DNA of 64,000 bases from Scatophagus argus (GCF_020382885.2 NC_058499.1:22305872-22369871), one strand, 5' to 3'; counted from the stretch's first letter, positions 36,301-47,012 are shown. A program made the numbers and translations. The notes: a model not told the origin generated them from the letters alone.

Positions 36301-38371
36301 CTTTTGTGGCATACTCACAAATGATGCTCAAAAATGGCATTAAGCTCCACACAATAAACCATCAACCTGATCTTAATGTAACAGGTAACAGAGGTACAAC
36401 GGCGCTGATCGTTTAAATGCCCCTTGTGTGTCTGGTGATGTATTAATGATGCCTTACTGTATGATCTCAACTCACAGTTATGTGGAAAATGTCAGTTCAA
36501 CTGTTAACGCCCATGTCCAAGTAAATTTCATCACAGCAAAGCTGCAACATTGTTCTGTAGTACAGTTTGATGCTGAACAGCAGGAAATGACCACAGGGTG
36601 ATGTCCACGTCGAAACATATGAGCCGCCTCAGAGGAAGTTAAAATGGCCCTTATAAAATATTTTCCCCATCAGATAAATTGGTTTGAGGTCATTTATGTT
36701 CCACAGATTCTGAGCTTCAACATTTTATAAAATGTGTGAGTGGGCCTCAGGGGAAATTTGTGCTGGAGCTTAATGAATACGTCTGTTATATCAACCTGAC
36801 ATGTCCTCATAAGAACTAGACATTATAATGCTTTTTCAACATTTTTGTGGTCCAGCAAGCTCAGAATGTGAGAGCAAGCAAATGGTAGCTCAGGCCAACG
36901 CATGCACAGAATATCTGAGAAAGATTCTAGATATATAAAACTTTGACAAACGTAAAGCCAGGTGTTGAGTGAAAGGACGTAGCTGATGTATGCTGAACTC
37001 GTAGACGTCCCGTAGACAGCCAGACAGACAGAGAATGAATGACCTGTGGAAGAAAATCCACCTAATGATGCTTGGGTACCTCTCCTCTCTCACTTACTCA
37101 GTCTTTATCCATCTCCCCACTCTCTCACTTCATCATCTGTCTCTCACTCACTCTCTTTCTCCATCCTCTCGCTACTTCTCTCTTTTTCATTCTCTGCTTC
37201 ACTTTTTCACTCTCACACACTCTCATGCTCTCTTTTGTCACCATCACCACAAACTGTCACTCTGAGTTTTATAAGATCCAGGTGTTGGCAATTGAAGGAG
37301 ATTGAGTGCAAAACATGTCCAGGGTATGAGAAAAAACTGCTCTGATAGTTTAACACATTGTAGTGAGGGCCAAAGCCCTTATTTTCTCCAGACTCTGAAC
37401 ACTGGGAACGTCACTCAGAGTTCAGTCTGAGCCTGGCTACTTTCTCTGGCCTGGATACTGTTATATCAATTGCCACTGGTTATTGTCTGTCCTGAGGCTA
37501 GAGAAGGCTGCTTTTTTAAAGACAAAATAAATGACAAACATGTACTGTTTCACTGTACATCTTTAGGTTCTACTGTTTGTGCTTCTGGGTATCATTTTTA
37601 CACAGGAGAGCAGAGCTTCTCTGTCTATCAGTTCTTTTCCAGTCTCTACATCCTCTATCACAGTCAGCAGACTGTCATGGCAGACCACCCCGGGGTAAGT
37701 CCATTTACTGTACATAAAGTGGACTCTTTGAAGTAGAATCGATGTTCTGCTTTGCTTTATTTTCAAACTACCCATGTGTCTGTTGGTCATGCAGACTTTA
37801 TTAGAATTAGAATTAGATCATCGCCAATGCTGATGTGTTCTCATTTTTACTTACCTGAATAAAAATGTCCTTGACCAGCCAGGTTTAATCTTTGATACTT
37901 TATTATTGATTATTACAACGATGGACTTGAACACTAAATTACCATGGGATTTGTTTGTCACATGTAATAAGATTTATGCAGAGTGAGAGCAGTGACAGAG
38001 AATAACAGTCTTACTGTTGCATTGTATAGGGAACAAAACATTTTTAAGCTATAAGTTGGAAAAAAAGAACAAAATAAACACAAAGGTGTTTTCATAATGC
38101 TGCTTGTTGAATGTGTTTCTGCAAAAGCTTTATCATTGGGATTATTGAAACTGCTCACTCAAACAAGCTGATATTAGTTTCTCCTTACATCTGGTGCAGC
38201 AGAGCTCCCTCCTCAGCAGCAGGTCTGAGTTCAGAGACAGACTGGGAACTATCCTGCTCTCAGGAGAGGGAAGACCAACAGTCATTATTTAGAGCTCAGA
38301 TCTCCAAAATCGAAGAGTTTCTCAGCACAGAGAGGCACCATCTGCCCAAAAGGCGAAGAACTGATAATTAA
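21390..38371 (+). CDS. ccdc73: Coiled-coil domain-containing protein 73 (about 20 coding exons, about 1193 aa)
   Basis: Exons: 21390-21434, 21897-22037, 24473-24544, 24689-24760, 24843-24878, 25068-25142, 27433-27471, 28577-28712, 30208-30287, 30545-30667, 30832-30891, 31305-31409, 32597-32707, 32825-32965, 33517-33715, 33925-35606, 35842-35941, 36142-36287, 37643-37694, 38205-38371 (TAA). Residues about 35-410 form a long heptad-rich coiled coil: LLEFKTHLLEAVEELHIRR, AETRFEDQISKLVLEKQELE, EEEKGKYHVSAELKDIEI, AHEKLEQN, LTSVNEKQEAIIASLKKEL, QLHQKLNVEIEMNKKLTEE. These match human CCDC73 (about 1080 aa) block by block from memory. Residues 479-1039 come from one exon and are acidic, Ser/Thr/Glu-rich and presumably disordered. 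The tail ISKIEEFLSTER plus KRRRTDN looks like a helix followed by a nuclear-localisation-type basic patch. No enzymatic domain; function unknown (human protein known as a sarcoma antigen). The last two joins are tentative. Confidence 0.9.
22156..22494. mobile_element. Degenerate hAT-like MITE in ccdc73 intron
   Basis: The left end reads CAGTGGTTCTCACTT and the right end, reverse-complemented, CAGCGGATCCCAACC: imperfect terminal inverted repeats of the CAGNGG type used by hAT elements. They are flanked by ATGTAAAG (22148-22155) and ATCTAAAT (22495-22502), an 8-bp target duplication with two mismatches. No transposase frame is present, so it is a nonautonomous relic about 339 bp long. Confidence 0.6.
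25190..25770. other. ccdc73 intron sequence with no recognised element
   Basis: The start of the 2.3-kb intron after the exon at 25068-25142 has mixed base composition and words such as CAACCCAGCCGTGTTACAGAGAC that are not simple repeat. I recognise no exon, repeat family or RNA. It could hold a conserved noncoding element, but sequence alone cannot show this. Confidence 0.3.
25780..26340 (+). repeat. Decayed LINE/SINE-like dispersed repeat (copy 2)
   Basis: The first 195 bases share long words with 13260-13640, including an NHLKLNISKTSELV-like frame. The following segment (GACCAAATGTGAAATACGG, CTGTTCCTGAGTCATGG, GATGTCACAGTGAAGCTGAC, AGGTCACAGTGACATTTGAC) resembles, from memory, a widespread fish repeat normally containing alternating GATGTCACAGTGACC blocks. 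All frames are broken. Confidence 0.55.
26690..26970 (-). repeat. Teleost dispersed repeat, AT-rich ATTAATCGATT type
   Basis: The segment contains TTTTCATAATCAATTAATGA, CTGGTTCCAACTTCT and TGAATATCTTTGGCTTGG in the order expected, on one strand, for a common fish repeat built around TTAATCGATTA words and an AAGCTGGAACCAGA block. The copy is degenerate and lies in the ccdc73 intron before the exon at 27433. Confidence 0.4.
28010..28454 (+). repeat. MITE-like teleost repeat next to a ccdc73 exon
   Basis: Recognised by AGCCAGCAGCCTATTAGCTT, AAGCTCACTATTTACATGTT, GACTTCCTGGAGCCTTGTC and a right end TATTTCCCAAAATGCTGAAC, the order seen in a common fish MITE-like family. The right end is the reverse complement of the terminal sequence found at 985. 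It stops about 120 bases before the ccdc73 exon at 28577; the interval contains an ATTT-rich run. Confidence 0.55.
28860..30180. other. ccdc73 intron without recognised feature
   Basis: This 1.5-kb intron between the exons ending 28712 and starting 30208 is AT-rich unique-looking sequence. I find no exon with valid splice sites, no clear transposon ends and no simple repeat longer than about 15 bases. Confidence 0.4.
31041..31300 (+). repeat. GTGAGGACC/GGTTAGG dispersed repeat abutting a ccdc73 exon
   Basis: The sequence opens with TTGTGAGGACCCGC, runs through telomere-like GGTTAGG/GGTTAAGG words (31135-31215), then GTGATGTCCCCAAAAG, and ends in a GT/CT-rich tail. This is the layout of an abundant fish repeat. 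The tail at 31270-31300 serves as the pyrimidine/GT tract immediately before the ccdc73 acceptor TGTGCTTAG|GAG at 31305. Confidence 0.6.
31420..32590. other. ccdc73 intron without recognised feature
   Basis: AT-rich intron between exons ending 31409 and starting 32597. Short open frames here do not resemble proteins and lack paired splice sites. No transposon ends were recognised. Confidence 0.4.
33173..33290 (+). repeat. GACTTG/AAGTC-rich degenerate tandem repeat (copy A)
   Basis: Irregularly spaced GACTTG, GAGTCAGACTCAAGTC and CTTGACTTC words form a degenerate array in the ccdc73 intron before the exon at 33517. The same vocabulary appears in opposite orientation at 50085-50204. Both resemble a known fish minisatellite-like dispersed repeat. 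Confidence 0.55.
33925..35606 (+). CDS. ccdc73: ccdc73 giant exon coding the disordered middle region
   Basis: One 1682-nt exon (phase 1 in, phase 0 out) codes about residues 479-1039, nearly half the protein. It enters after TTTTCTTTCAG and leaves at CAGAAAAAG|GTAAGC. The product is rich in E, S, T, Q and K, with runs such as EKSDGGTSEEEQ and REREERSVEQEWNREEAQEE, and no predicted fold. It contrasts sharply with the 36-141-nt coiled-coil exons upstream. Human CCDC73 also codes its low-complexity middle largely in a very long exon (recalled). The open antisense frames beneath it are by-products of the skewed composition. Confidence 0.88.
37643..37694 (+). CDS. ccdc73: Tentative penultimate exon of ccdc73 (52 nt)
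   Basis: A strong acceptor (AGTTCTTTTCCAG) and a strong donor (CCCCGGG|GTAAGT) bound 52 nt that read SLHPLSQSADCHGRPPR in the phase left by the preceding exon. Including it leaves one base, which suits entry at 38205 and the long open C-terminal frame. Without it the terminal exon would be read in a frame that stops quickly or lacks the basic tail. Use of an internal CACAG acceptor would shorten it by 21 nt without changing phase. Confidence 0.5.
38205..38371 (+). CDS. ccdc73: Terminal coding exon of ccdc73
   Basis: Reads APSSAAGLSSETDWELS, then a helical segment RAQISKIEEFLSTER and a basic ending LPKRRRTDN before TAA at 38369-38371. The acceptor is one of three overlapping AGs in GGTGCAGCAGAG; only the last fits phase 1. 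If the preceding exon ends differently, the first AG (exon start at 38200) may be used instead. The C-terminal frame is convincing, the exact start less so. Confidence 0.65.
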
Positions 38372-38761
38372 ACCACTAAAACCTACTGTTGTATTGAAGG
38401 ATGCTACTGTATCTGGTTAAATTACAGAAGTCCTCTTCTGAAGCATTAGGTTTAAATGTTCTGAAAGCTTCCACTTTTAGATCAGACTCACTGATTTCCT
38501 TCCTTCTACCTTTTAGCGGGTTTTATTTGCAAAAGTTGTGAGCTTAAGCTGTGAAAGCATGTGCAGGAGTATCTACTTTTTAGCTTAAATCGTAGTTTCA
38601 CGTGACTGTTGTAAAAGTTTTCAACATTTTACTCGACTAGAAAGCCCCTGTGTTAACAGTTAATATATTTGTGTCACTACACTGGATTATAAAAATTTTA
38701 AACATACAGTTGTATGTCTATAAAGCAGTGTTGAAATGTGTGCATTATCATTTATACGAAA

Positions 38762-38767
38762 AATAAA
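38762..38767 (+). terminator. ccdc73: ccdc73 polyadenylation signal AATAAA
   Basis: Canonical AATAAA (within AAAATAAAAG) about 391 bases after the ccdc73 stop, the first such signal downstream, giving a 3' UTR of roughly 0.4 kb. Confidence 0.65.
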
Positions 38768-38789
38768 AGTTTTGGCATACATTTGGATT

Positions 38790-39799
38790 AACTTGTCATT
38801 TGATAGCTTTATGAAGTTATCTGTTGTATCAGTTGTTTTACCAATACTTTATGCAAAAGACGTTATCACTTATCAGTGAATTTTTTTCTTATCGTATGTC
38901 CATCTCTTCACCAGTACATTTTGATCAACAGTGACAGCACAACCAGCCCTCTGCTGCCTCACTGACCAGAGTAACACAACATGGCATTTGGTACAGTAAA
39001 CCTAATGTCATGTATTCATAGTACTTCATGCATGTCACAGCAAACAGCCAGACAAATAAACAACAAAGGCCAAGTACTGTCAGTTAAAAAGGCCTGCAAC
39101 TGTTAGCATACTAATTAACATTAACTAACATCGGGGCCAATCAGGGTTGTATGTCTCAGAGGAGCTCTAATGGTGGAGGCACCTTTGGTCGACACCTTGT
39201 TGTTTCTGCTGTTGTTGTTGCAGCATTTACGAGTTGGGAGACAACTGGCTCGAATCTGTTAACATAAATTAAGACATAACAATTAGCAGCCTCCACCCAA
39301 CCTCATTAACAACATCAATTAGCAGTCATACAGTCTAATTAACACATGCTAACAAAAGCCTCTCATTAACTTTATGTTCCCTGAGAGGATGATGGAGGAA
39401 AGAACATATGGCCCTATGTGAACATGGAGCAGCTCACCAGATACTTGACTTCTCATCAGTTTCACTGCTAGATTCGTACTGTAGTCTGTTGTTCTGCTGT
39501 TGTGAAGTGACACAGCTTGTGAAAGTGGGCTGGAGGAACCACATGGTATAACAGAGGTTTGGTCAAGCAAACTCTGAGCTGGTCAGCAGGTCAGATGGTG
39601 TCTCCAGTCAGATTCCTTGTGTGTAGTAGAGTTATCCTTCCTACATATACATATTCTAAGGCCAGTCAGATACTGAAACCCCCAGCGTGGTGACTTTTTC
39701 TATCATCGAAAAAGAAAGTTTAGGCTAAACTCTGAAATTTAAATAGAAAAACACTTTTTTTTCTTATGACTTTTTCTTGATGGAATTGCAGTTGTTTTT
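38790..39799. other. Intergenic DNA after ccdc73
   Basis: No coding exon recognised. AT-rich, with several TTAACAT/AATTAAC-type words at 39110-39350, and a short CTGTTGTTGTTGC run at 39209. Confidence 0.4.
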
Positions 39800-40169
39800 C
39801 ATCCATCCATTTTCTATACCAGCTTATCCATCAGGGTGGCGGGGGGGGTTGCTGGAGCCTATCCCAGCTGACTACGGGCGAGAGGCGGGGTTCACCCTGG
39901 ACTGGTCGCCAGTCAATCACAGGGATGACACACAAAGACAGACAACCACACACTCTCACACTCACACCTAGGGGCAATGTAGAGTAGCCAGTTAACCTAA
40001 TGTGCATGTCTTTGGTATTGTGGGAGGAAGCCGGAGTACCCGGAGAAAACCCACGCAGGCACAGGGAGAACATGCAAAGTCCACACAGAAGGGTCTTGAC
40101 GGGGATTCGAACCTGGAACCCTCTTGCTATGAGGCGACAGTGCTAACCACTGCACCACAATATCGCCTC
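39800..40169 (-). mobile_element. tRNA-derived SINE (copy 1) with intact Pol III boxes
   Basis: Read on the minus strand this 370-bp element starts with a tRNA-like head. An A box TGGTGCAGTGG (40157-40147) and a perfect B box GGTTCGAATCC (40113-40103) are separated by 33 bases, as in a tRNA gene. A conserved body follows (GACTTTGCATGTTCTCCC, TTTCTCCGGGTACTCCGGC, AGCTGGGATAGGCTCCAGC) and it ends in an ATGGATGG tail. Candidate target duplications TGCAGTTGTTTTT (39787-39799) and TGCTATTGTTTTT (40170-40182) differ at two of 13 positions. The family is among the commonest in fish genomes. Confidence 0.75.
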
Positions 40170-40283
40170 TGCTATTGTTTTTAATTATCAAATTGATCTG
40201 TTTTTTTCTTTGTTTCTGCTTTGAAAATTTTCATTTTAAAATTCCTCACCTGTGCCTAAACATGAAGGGGAGCATGTTTAACA

Positions 40284-40313
40284 CCCCCCCCCCACACACA
40301 CACACACACACAC
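40284..40313 (+). repeat. C homopolymer and CA microsatellite
   Basis: A run of C residues passes into a (CA)n run. Simple repeat only; not within any recognised gene. Confidence 0.85.
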
Positions 40314-41003
40314 CATTTCATATCTTTGTCAATAACATTTGATCGTTGCAAAAAAAAAAGTGTATAGTGACATTATAATATTTTATTCCCAAATTTCAGT
40401 ATGAGAATCATTCCCCAAAAAAATTATCAGTCACCCTCTGACTAACTATGCAAAAACTTTACAGCCTTTTGTGTGCCACTCAACCGTGATGGTTGTCACT
40501 GAATTACCACCAGAATGTCACCACCAGCTGAAGCTGACAGACATTTGTTAAAGCACCTTAATTTAAAGTCTAGCTTCTCTTTCATAACACATAAGGCTTA
40601 AGGTGCATACAGGTAAGGGGCTAAGTAGTACTGTTGAGTTGAGTTTTCATTTTGATGGGAATGAGAACAAGCAATGAAAGTGAATTGTGAAAAAAATGAA
40701 AGTCAGCTGAAATGCTTTTGATACAAGGTGGACATGTGCATATGGAAGTTTTTGTCACTGGATAAAGATCCAAAACTGTCCCTGTTGACTTGATAAAGAA
40801 ACCTCTCCTCTCATGAGCACACACAAATATTCTGCTCACGTGCTAAAATTAACAGCGTGCGTTTTGATGGTGGCACAAGGTCTCCGCTTGGTCCATCTTA
40901 CTACACTTACTGATAATGAATACGCCTGAATGTTAATAAGCTCATAAAGAAATCTGGAGCGTTTGAGTGGCTCTGCCCACCATCGCTGACCCTTATCCTT
41001 ATT

Positions 41004-41057
41004 GGGAGGATGGGAGGGGAGGGGAGGAGAGGTGGGGGAGGCGTGGAATATAAAGGA
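41004..41057 (+). promoter_or_regulatory. Purine-rich G4-capable tract with TATA box
   Basis: 41004-41024 has four G tracts with short loops (GGGAGGATGGGAGGGGAGGG...), a canonical G-quadruplex pattern. After more GGAGG repeats and GGGGGAGGCGTGG comes TATAAA at 41049-41054. The combination resembles a core promoter, but I see no matching downstream exon. Only CA-rich simple repeats and short frames follow. Confidence 0.35.
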
Positions 41058-41079
41058 GTTCATTTTAATACACTCTCAT

Positions 41080-41169
41080 ACACAAACACACACACACGTT
41101 CAGTTTCGCTCTCTCACGTACAGTTTCTATCTCTTAACTCTCTTACTCTCACACACACACACACACACA
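41080..41169 (+). repeat. CA/CT-rich simple repeats
   Basis: Short (CA)n runs at about 41084-41096 and 41150-41169 with CTCTCTC-type sequence between them. The open frames through this block are artefacts of composition. Confidence 0.75.
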
Positions 41170-41289
41170 GCCTGGGTTATGAAGTGCTGGTGCTTTGAAA
41201 CAGTCAATTACCCTCTGGCTAGGGAGGATACCTGCTGTTAATTACTGCTCAGTGTTTTATATGGAGAGTAAATAAAGAGACCGCTGACA

Positions 41290-44100
41290 TTCACATTCCA
41301 TCAATGTGTCCCCTAGCACACACTGTATTGTGTGTGTGTTATTTGATGTTAAGATAACCCCCTCAGATTTTAGTAAACCACTTTAGTCAGGGCAGGTTTT
41401 ATAGACAGTGAGATCTTGTATGTCTATGTCACCTGCAGTATCACTTCCTGTATTTCTGCAGATCAGTACAATATGTTGAGTATAAGTGTATCTTACTTCT
41501 CCTTCTATACACTTAATTTCATGTTAGCTTCAGCAGAGGTTGAGCTCTTGCTCTGATAAAATTCAAATTACAACACAGCACAATGTAGTAATGGACAGTG
41601 CATGGTACACTAACATACAACCCCCCCAGCCCCCAGCTCAAATATAGAGGCCTGTACAGTAAAAGAGCAGTCACAAGTTTGAATTCAAGCCTGATTTACT
41701 GCTCCATTTTATTGAAATTCTGCACACGAGAAGGGAGGAAAGCAATATATTTGCCAATCCTCCAGCTAAATGGGTCTCACCACTAAACATTGTTGAATAT
41801 CCCGGGGTTATGGGGCCATGTTTTGTCATATTATACCTCTTTGCCTCAAAAGCCATCACAGTAAATCTGGTCGGGAAGTCGTATTAAATGGTGCAGGACA
41901 CGTCTGCTGAGATGGAGGCTGAGTGCAATCCTGGCACTCTGAGTGTACTCTGCAGTCTTTAAGTGAAGAAGTGCAGCTGCTCCTTTGGCCCTGTAAAATC
42001 CTTAAATGAGCAGATTATTATGGAGAGAGGAGATTCTGCTCCTCTTAACTCACCTCTTTCCTCTTTCTCTGTAGGGCAACTCTTCTAACATATTACATAT
42101 CAAATCAACATATAATTCACTTACATTTAAAAGAATTCCTGTTTGGTAAAGACAGTTAACATTGTTGTTGGATAGATTACTTTCTAGCAGCTTAAACACA
42201 TCATTTTCATTATCACCTATTAGTCCTTTGTCTAAATTTACTTGTCTTACTAATCTTTGCTTGAACTGCTTGAATCCTAATTTGCTTAATTTTTAAATTA
42301 TGTATGCATTTTTCCTCTGACCATTTTTAAATGTATTATTTATTGTTTCAGACTTTAGCAAAAATGTTTAATACTTTTATGATTGTTCTGGGAAACCGGA
42401 CTCTCAAAATTTGCTTGAATTATTTCTTCCATTGCAGTTAATATTGTTGATCAGATTACTCTACCAAATAACAAACGTTGGTGAACTGTAAAGAAAAATA
42501 ATGCAAACTTGATGTTCACTGTGATGGATTACACAACTCAAGTTTTGTGACTGTGTTTATTTAATTCTCTAAGGAAATGAATGAAAACCGTATTAGAAAA
42601 GGTACACTGAAATGTTAAAAACACAGCTGCATAAAATGTTTAAGTGAAAAGGTTGATGTGATTTGGAGTATGAAACCTTGGGTCGGTTCTTTAAGGAGTT
42701 TTCATGTGAACAAATAAACAAAACAGCATAACCTTGTTGTGCTATTTGACATCAGATACTCTACAGTATATCTTTCTGGTTAACTCGTGCTGCTATTTTT
42801 AGACACAGACAAACATTTCAACCATCGTCCACCCTCACTGATATAAAATATAGGATACACTAGTCAGTGTAAGGTACTGCTAATCCAATTCAAAAGTGTT
42901 CAAAATGACAGCATAGTCAAAGCTAAGGTGGGAAACATTAGAGAAACAAGAAAGAGGTGCTAGATTGTGGAAATATCCAATCAGAAAAATCCCAGCTGTG
43001 CTTTAAGTCCTCCCTCTGAAGCCTCTGGAACACTTGAACGTGAACTGCCTGAATACACAGCCTGCCCTACAGCGACTTTGTCTTGTTCAGCAGGCTCTCT
43101 TTGCTTTATTAAGTTGATAAATGCCTAAATATTTTAAATAAATATTTTACATGCCATAATCATCTAAACACAAGCAAAATAACCATCATGAGAGTTGCTC
43201 AGTCTAAAAAGACTACCTGGCCTGGCAGTCACTGTTCACTGTGTATGTGTTCTTGGTGCTAACTGGTCACTGCTGTTGGTGTGTGCTTTTAGCAGCTCTG
43301 TCTGCTGCTGAATGAGTATATTGTCACTGCTGAAGCAACGCTCATTTTTTGCTGCTCAGAACTGTTGAGGCACCACAGTGAAATTAGTTATAGGTTTGAT
43401 ATTCGTCCGATATTCACGCAGAAAGAACGTCTGGCCAATATTCAACCTGAAACTAGCTTCAAAGTGGTTGTGAAAGCGCAGCACCTTGTTGTCATAGCTA
43501 AGTGTATCCAGCTACCCCATGTCTCATTCACATGTAAAACAAAACACCAGTATCAAAATGAATGTAAATAACACACATGGCTATTATTAGTGCTCGCAGC
43601 TGTCAAACTAGCATGTTAGCATGCCAAATGGAATACTAACCTAAATTCATTTTTCCCAAACTAAATTTGTGAAAATCTCCCTTTAGCTACAGAATATGTG
43701 CTATGTGTGAGTTTATATACCCAGTAAATCAGTTAGCCAACAGTTGAACACATCATTGGAATTGAAAGAAAAGAAAACAACAGACCTCTGAACTAAAACC
43801 TCTTAGTGTTTTACTGTTTTCTTCACATAGCATTTCTTATTCTCAAGTTTGAAATATCGTTGTGCTGTTTGTCTTCTGTGGTTTGTATCACTGCACATTT
43901 TTACTGCAGTGAAACCTCACGACGCTGATAAATAACAGGCTTCACCTTTCCTTAGCGAGGCTCAGCATGACTGACTGCACTCCTAGTCTCTCTGAGAGTG
44001 TGTCCTCAGCTGTGAATCACTTGTGTTCAACACACACCTACGCTCACAAGAGCACACACACAGTCTGCTCGTCTTTCACCCGCAAACAGAGCAGTGTGAA
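41290..44100. other. Intergenic AT-rich DNA, no gene seen
   Basis: No exon with recognisable coding content. A long AT-rich stretch (about 42060-42700) has no transposon ends I can name. Confidence 0.4.
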
Positions 44101-44300
44101 GAAGATAATCTCTGAAACGTCGCCCTGCTGTCAAAGGTCAGCAGAGTTGAGAGGTCGCCCTTTACATCATTTATAGGCTCTTAAATAAGCCCAGGCCTCA
44201 TGCTCCAGCCAACTCTCCCCTTTCAAGCAGTTATTAGACTCAGCCATTATGAATTATCTTCCTGATATGCACGTCTGCTTATTGAGAGATCAGTGAAAGA
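44101..44300. other. Possible noncoding element
   Basis: This unique-looking stretch contains the inverted pair CTGCTG/CAGCAG around TCAAAGGT (44128-44147) and, farther on, ATTA-rich homeodomain-type words (TTATTAGACTCAGCCATTAT). It stands out from its repeat-rich surroundings, but conservation cannot be judged here. Confidence 0.2.
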
Positions 44301-46570
44301 GAGGATTGTATGAAGATGAAGAGGAAAAATAAATACAACAAAATAAGTAGACAAAGATGGGAGATACGGTCCAATGGTTCCCGAAAGACTGAGGACCTCC
44401 CAGACTTCTTGAATGGGCTCTTCTCTGTCACCTGCTCTGTTGGATCTCACCATAACTAAAATCAATACCACTTGAGCTTGTAGACATTCACTCAGATGTC
44501 ATAAACAGAACAAGTTCTTTCCAAGCTAAAAGTAGAGGGGTAAATGGATGATAGACACTGACCACCAGCAGCTGTAACTATGGCAACAACCAGTAGTAGA
44601 CATGTTGATGGAGATGAGTGATAAGAGCGTTCATCAAAGCTCACAGTTCTTCCATTTCGTGCTTTTTAGAACCGATCCTCCAACCTTTTCATTATTAACT
44701 GTTCAGCATCTGTACGTCGGACTCTGGGACTTTGTGTGCTGGGCTGATGTTCCAGTCTGTTGTTATACAACAATATTACATAAAATTACATGTTAATATT
44801 ATAAATTCTAAGCAATTATAAGCTCTAAAAATGACCAACATCATGAAATTGAAAATGAAAACGTCATTCCCAATGAAATATTATGCTAAGAAAAAGCAAG
44901 TTTAACAGTGGGAGATACAGGGGCTGATCATCTCTTTTCAAATACATTCAACTAAATTAGACAAAATAAGGGTGTGTATGAAAAAATACTGCTATTCCAA
45001 TGGCTCCATTAGTCCTACATTAGTATAAGTGGAAATCGATGGCAAATCTGTGTGACCAACTTTCAACAATAGTGTAACTGTAAAAATTGGTTTGCAAAGT
45101 CACTTTGGTGCGTGACAGTTCCCAATGTCAGAGGTGCTGTGTTGACGGACAGTTTGCTGTTTGCTTATGATTGCCACAACAACTCGTAGTTTGGCTTTCA
45201 TATTCAAAGTCGATCTGTTTGACATCTCTTAAAGTGAGTTCAGACAAAGTGAAGCACATTTTTGCCTTGTGTTTTTCACATGTGCTAATTGCTCGACCAC
45301 TAGCCCATCAAAACAACCAGAGTGCTGACTGTGCAGAGGTTGGCTCTAAGCTACCAATAGAATGCGTGTATGTGAATGTGTGCATGGCAGCTCAGCCTCC
45401 AACCGGTTCAAAACTCACCAGGTACTTTAGTTCTTTATTTCTGTCTAATGTTAATGGAAATTTATGAAGTCCCAGGCTAAGCAAATCTTTGGCTGTAGTT
45501 TGTGGTGCCTTTGCATGGCTTTATGGCACCTGCACAAGTCTCAGTGGGTTGCTGCACCTATACCCTCTTATTAAGGAGATTTCTGAGACTTTTATTAAAT
45601 AGAATGAATAGATGATGGCATTATGTTAAAAGTGATGCAGGATTCTGAGGTTTCTTCAGTTCAGACTTTTTATCCTTCACACCTTTCAATAAGACTTTAT
45701 AGTGTACAAGAGCTTTGTCCTAATTGCATTTTTATGGCACAAAAGCTTTATGCTTTATTATGAAAAACAGAAAATGATGCTGATCTGAATAAAAGAACCT
45801 GAAGTGTGAAGAGATTTTCATTAAGGCAGAAGGTAGAGTATTTTCAACATTTTCATTATGTGCTACATAATGTTCATCCTCCCCATAAAGTCACCAAAGG
45901 AAGCAGCATCACCTCTGTGACATGGCACAGAGAAGTGAATCTCATTACTTTTGTTATTAAGGACCATTAACATCATTGGCCTGTGATAGTGATTATCTCA
46001 ACATTATCTCAACTTGGGTACAAACAAAATGAATCTCTCTTCACATAATTGGACAAATGCTCTATTTGCTAATTTTGTAAGATTTCACCTAAACTAAAAT
46101 GAAATCAAAGGTGCTGAATACATTTTCTAAATCACCTGAACTACTCCCAATAGTTTGCTGATTGAGTTAGCTTTCAAGTGCTTTGGTGAGTTAAGTTTCA
46201 GAAGATGTTTTCCAGTCCAAAAGTAGCAGTCTGGCTCAGCAAGGCAAGTCCCTGAGACAAAATCATACCTAAAAGTGCTCTGTGACCTAATACAGAAGAG
46301 TTCTGTGCCATAAAAAATCTTTGTGAACCCTTAAAAATATGTGAGAGACACAGGCACAGAAAGGATAAGAGAAGTAAAGATAGGATGAAGTGAGAGATAG
46401 AGGAGCCTGTCGACTCAGTGATACTCTGTGGACTGTGGTTGTGACAGAATTATCCTCCACGTAGGACCACCGTGTCAGCAGACATACGTTTCTGATTTCC
46501 TGGGAAGGCTTTAACTTCTTATGGGTACATGGTCCTCCCACAGACCAACACTGATGCCTATATATCTACA
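44300..46570. other. Intergenic DNA, no gene seen
   Basis: No recognised gene or transposon. The part from 45600 to 46100 is AT-rich, non-repetitive and dense in ATTA/TTTATG words, the texture of vertebrate noncoding enhancers, though this is only an impression. Confidence 0.3.
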
Positions 46571-46574
46571 GGAA

Positions 46575-46602
46575 TGTGTGTGTGTGTGTGTGTGTGTGTG
46601 TG
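46575..46602 (+). repeat. (TG)n microsatellite
   Basis: Perfect TG dinucleotide run of about 14 units in intergenic DNA. Confidence 0.95.
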
Positions 46603-46959
46603 GTTGTCTCTGCACATGCACTCCACTCCAGAAGATGAAGCCATTTTATTATTAATGGAGTTGGGGCCTAAAGCTCAGGTCTGGGTCACACGGACACACA
46701 CGCACACACACACAGACTAGAGGAGGTGTCGGCCTGCGAGTCCCTCTCTCAGTGGGTTGTTCGCAGTTGGTATGATGGAGAACTCTTTCTCACTCCAGGA
46801 GATCCTATAAACCTGTCACAGCCATGATCTCTCTCTGTGTCTCTCTCTGGATCTTTCTCCGCTTGCCTTTGTTTTCTTTCAAGACGCACTTTTACATTTG
46901 TGGGTAAATGTTACATATCAAATATTTCAACAATAAGATGCCTCACATGAGCTCAGAAG

Positions 46960-46963
<4 letters not shown>

Positions 46964-47009
<46 letters not shown>
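46964..47009 (+). repeat. (TC)n microsatellite
   Basis: Perfect TC run of 23 units. The antisense frame reading poly-(RE) is an artefact of it. Confidence 0.95.

Positions 47010-47010
<1 letters not shown>

Positions 47011-47012
<2 letters not shown>

Noticed and set aside
40103..40157. tRNA gene suggested by A and B boxes
   Set aside because: The boxes belong to a SINE head: the body and ATGGATGG tail continue, a second copy exists at 58 kb, and no cloverleaf acceptor pairing was evident.
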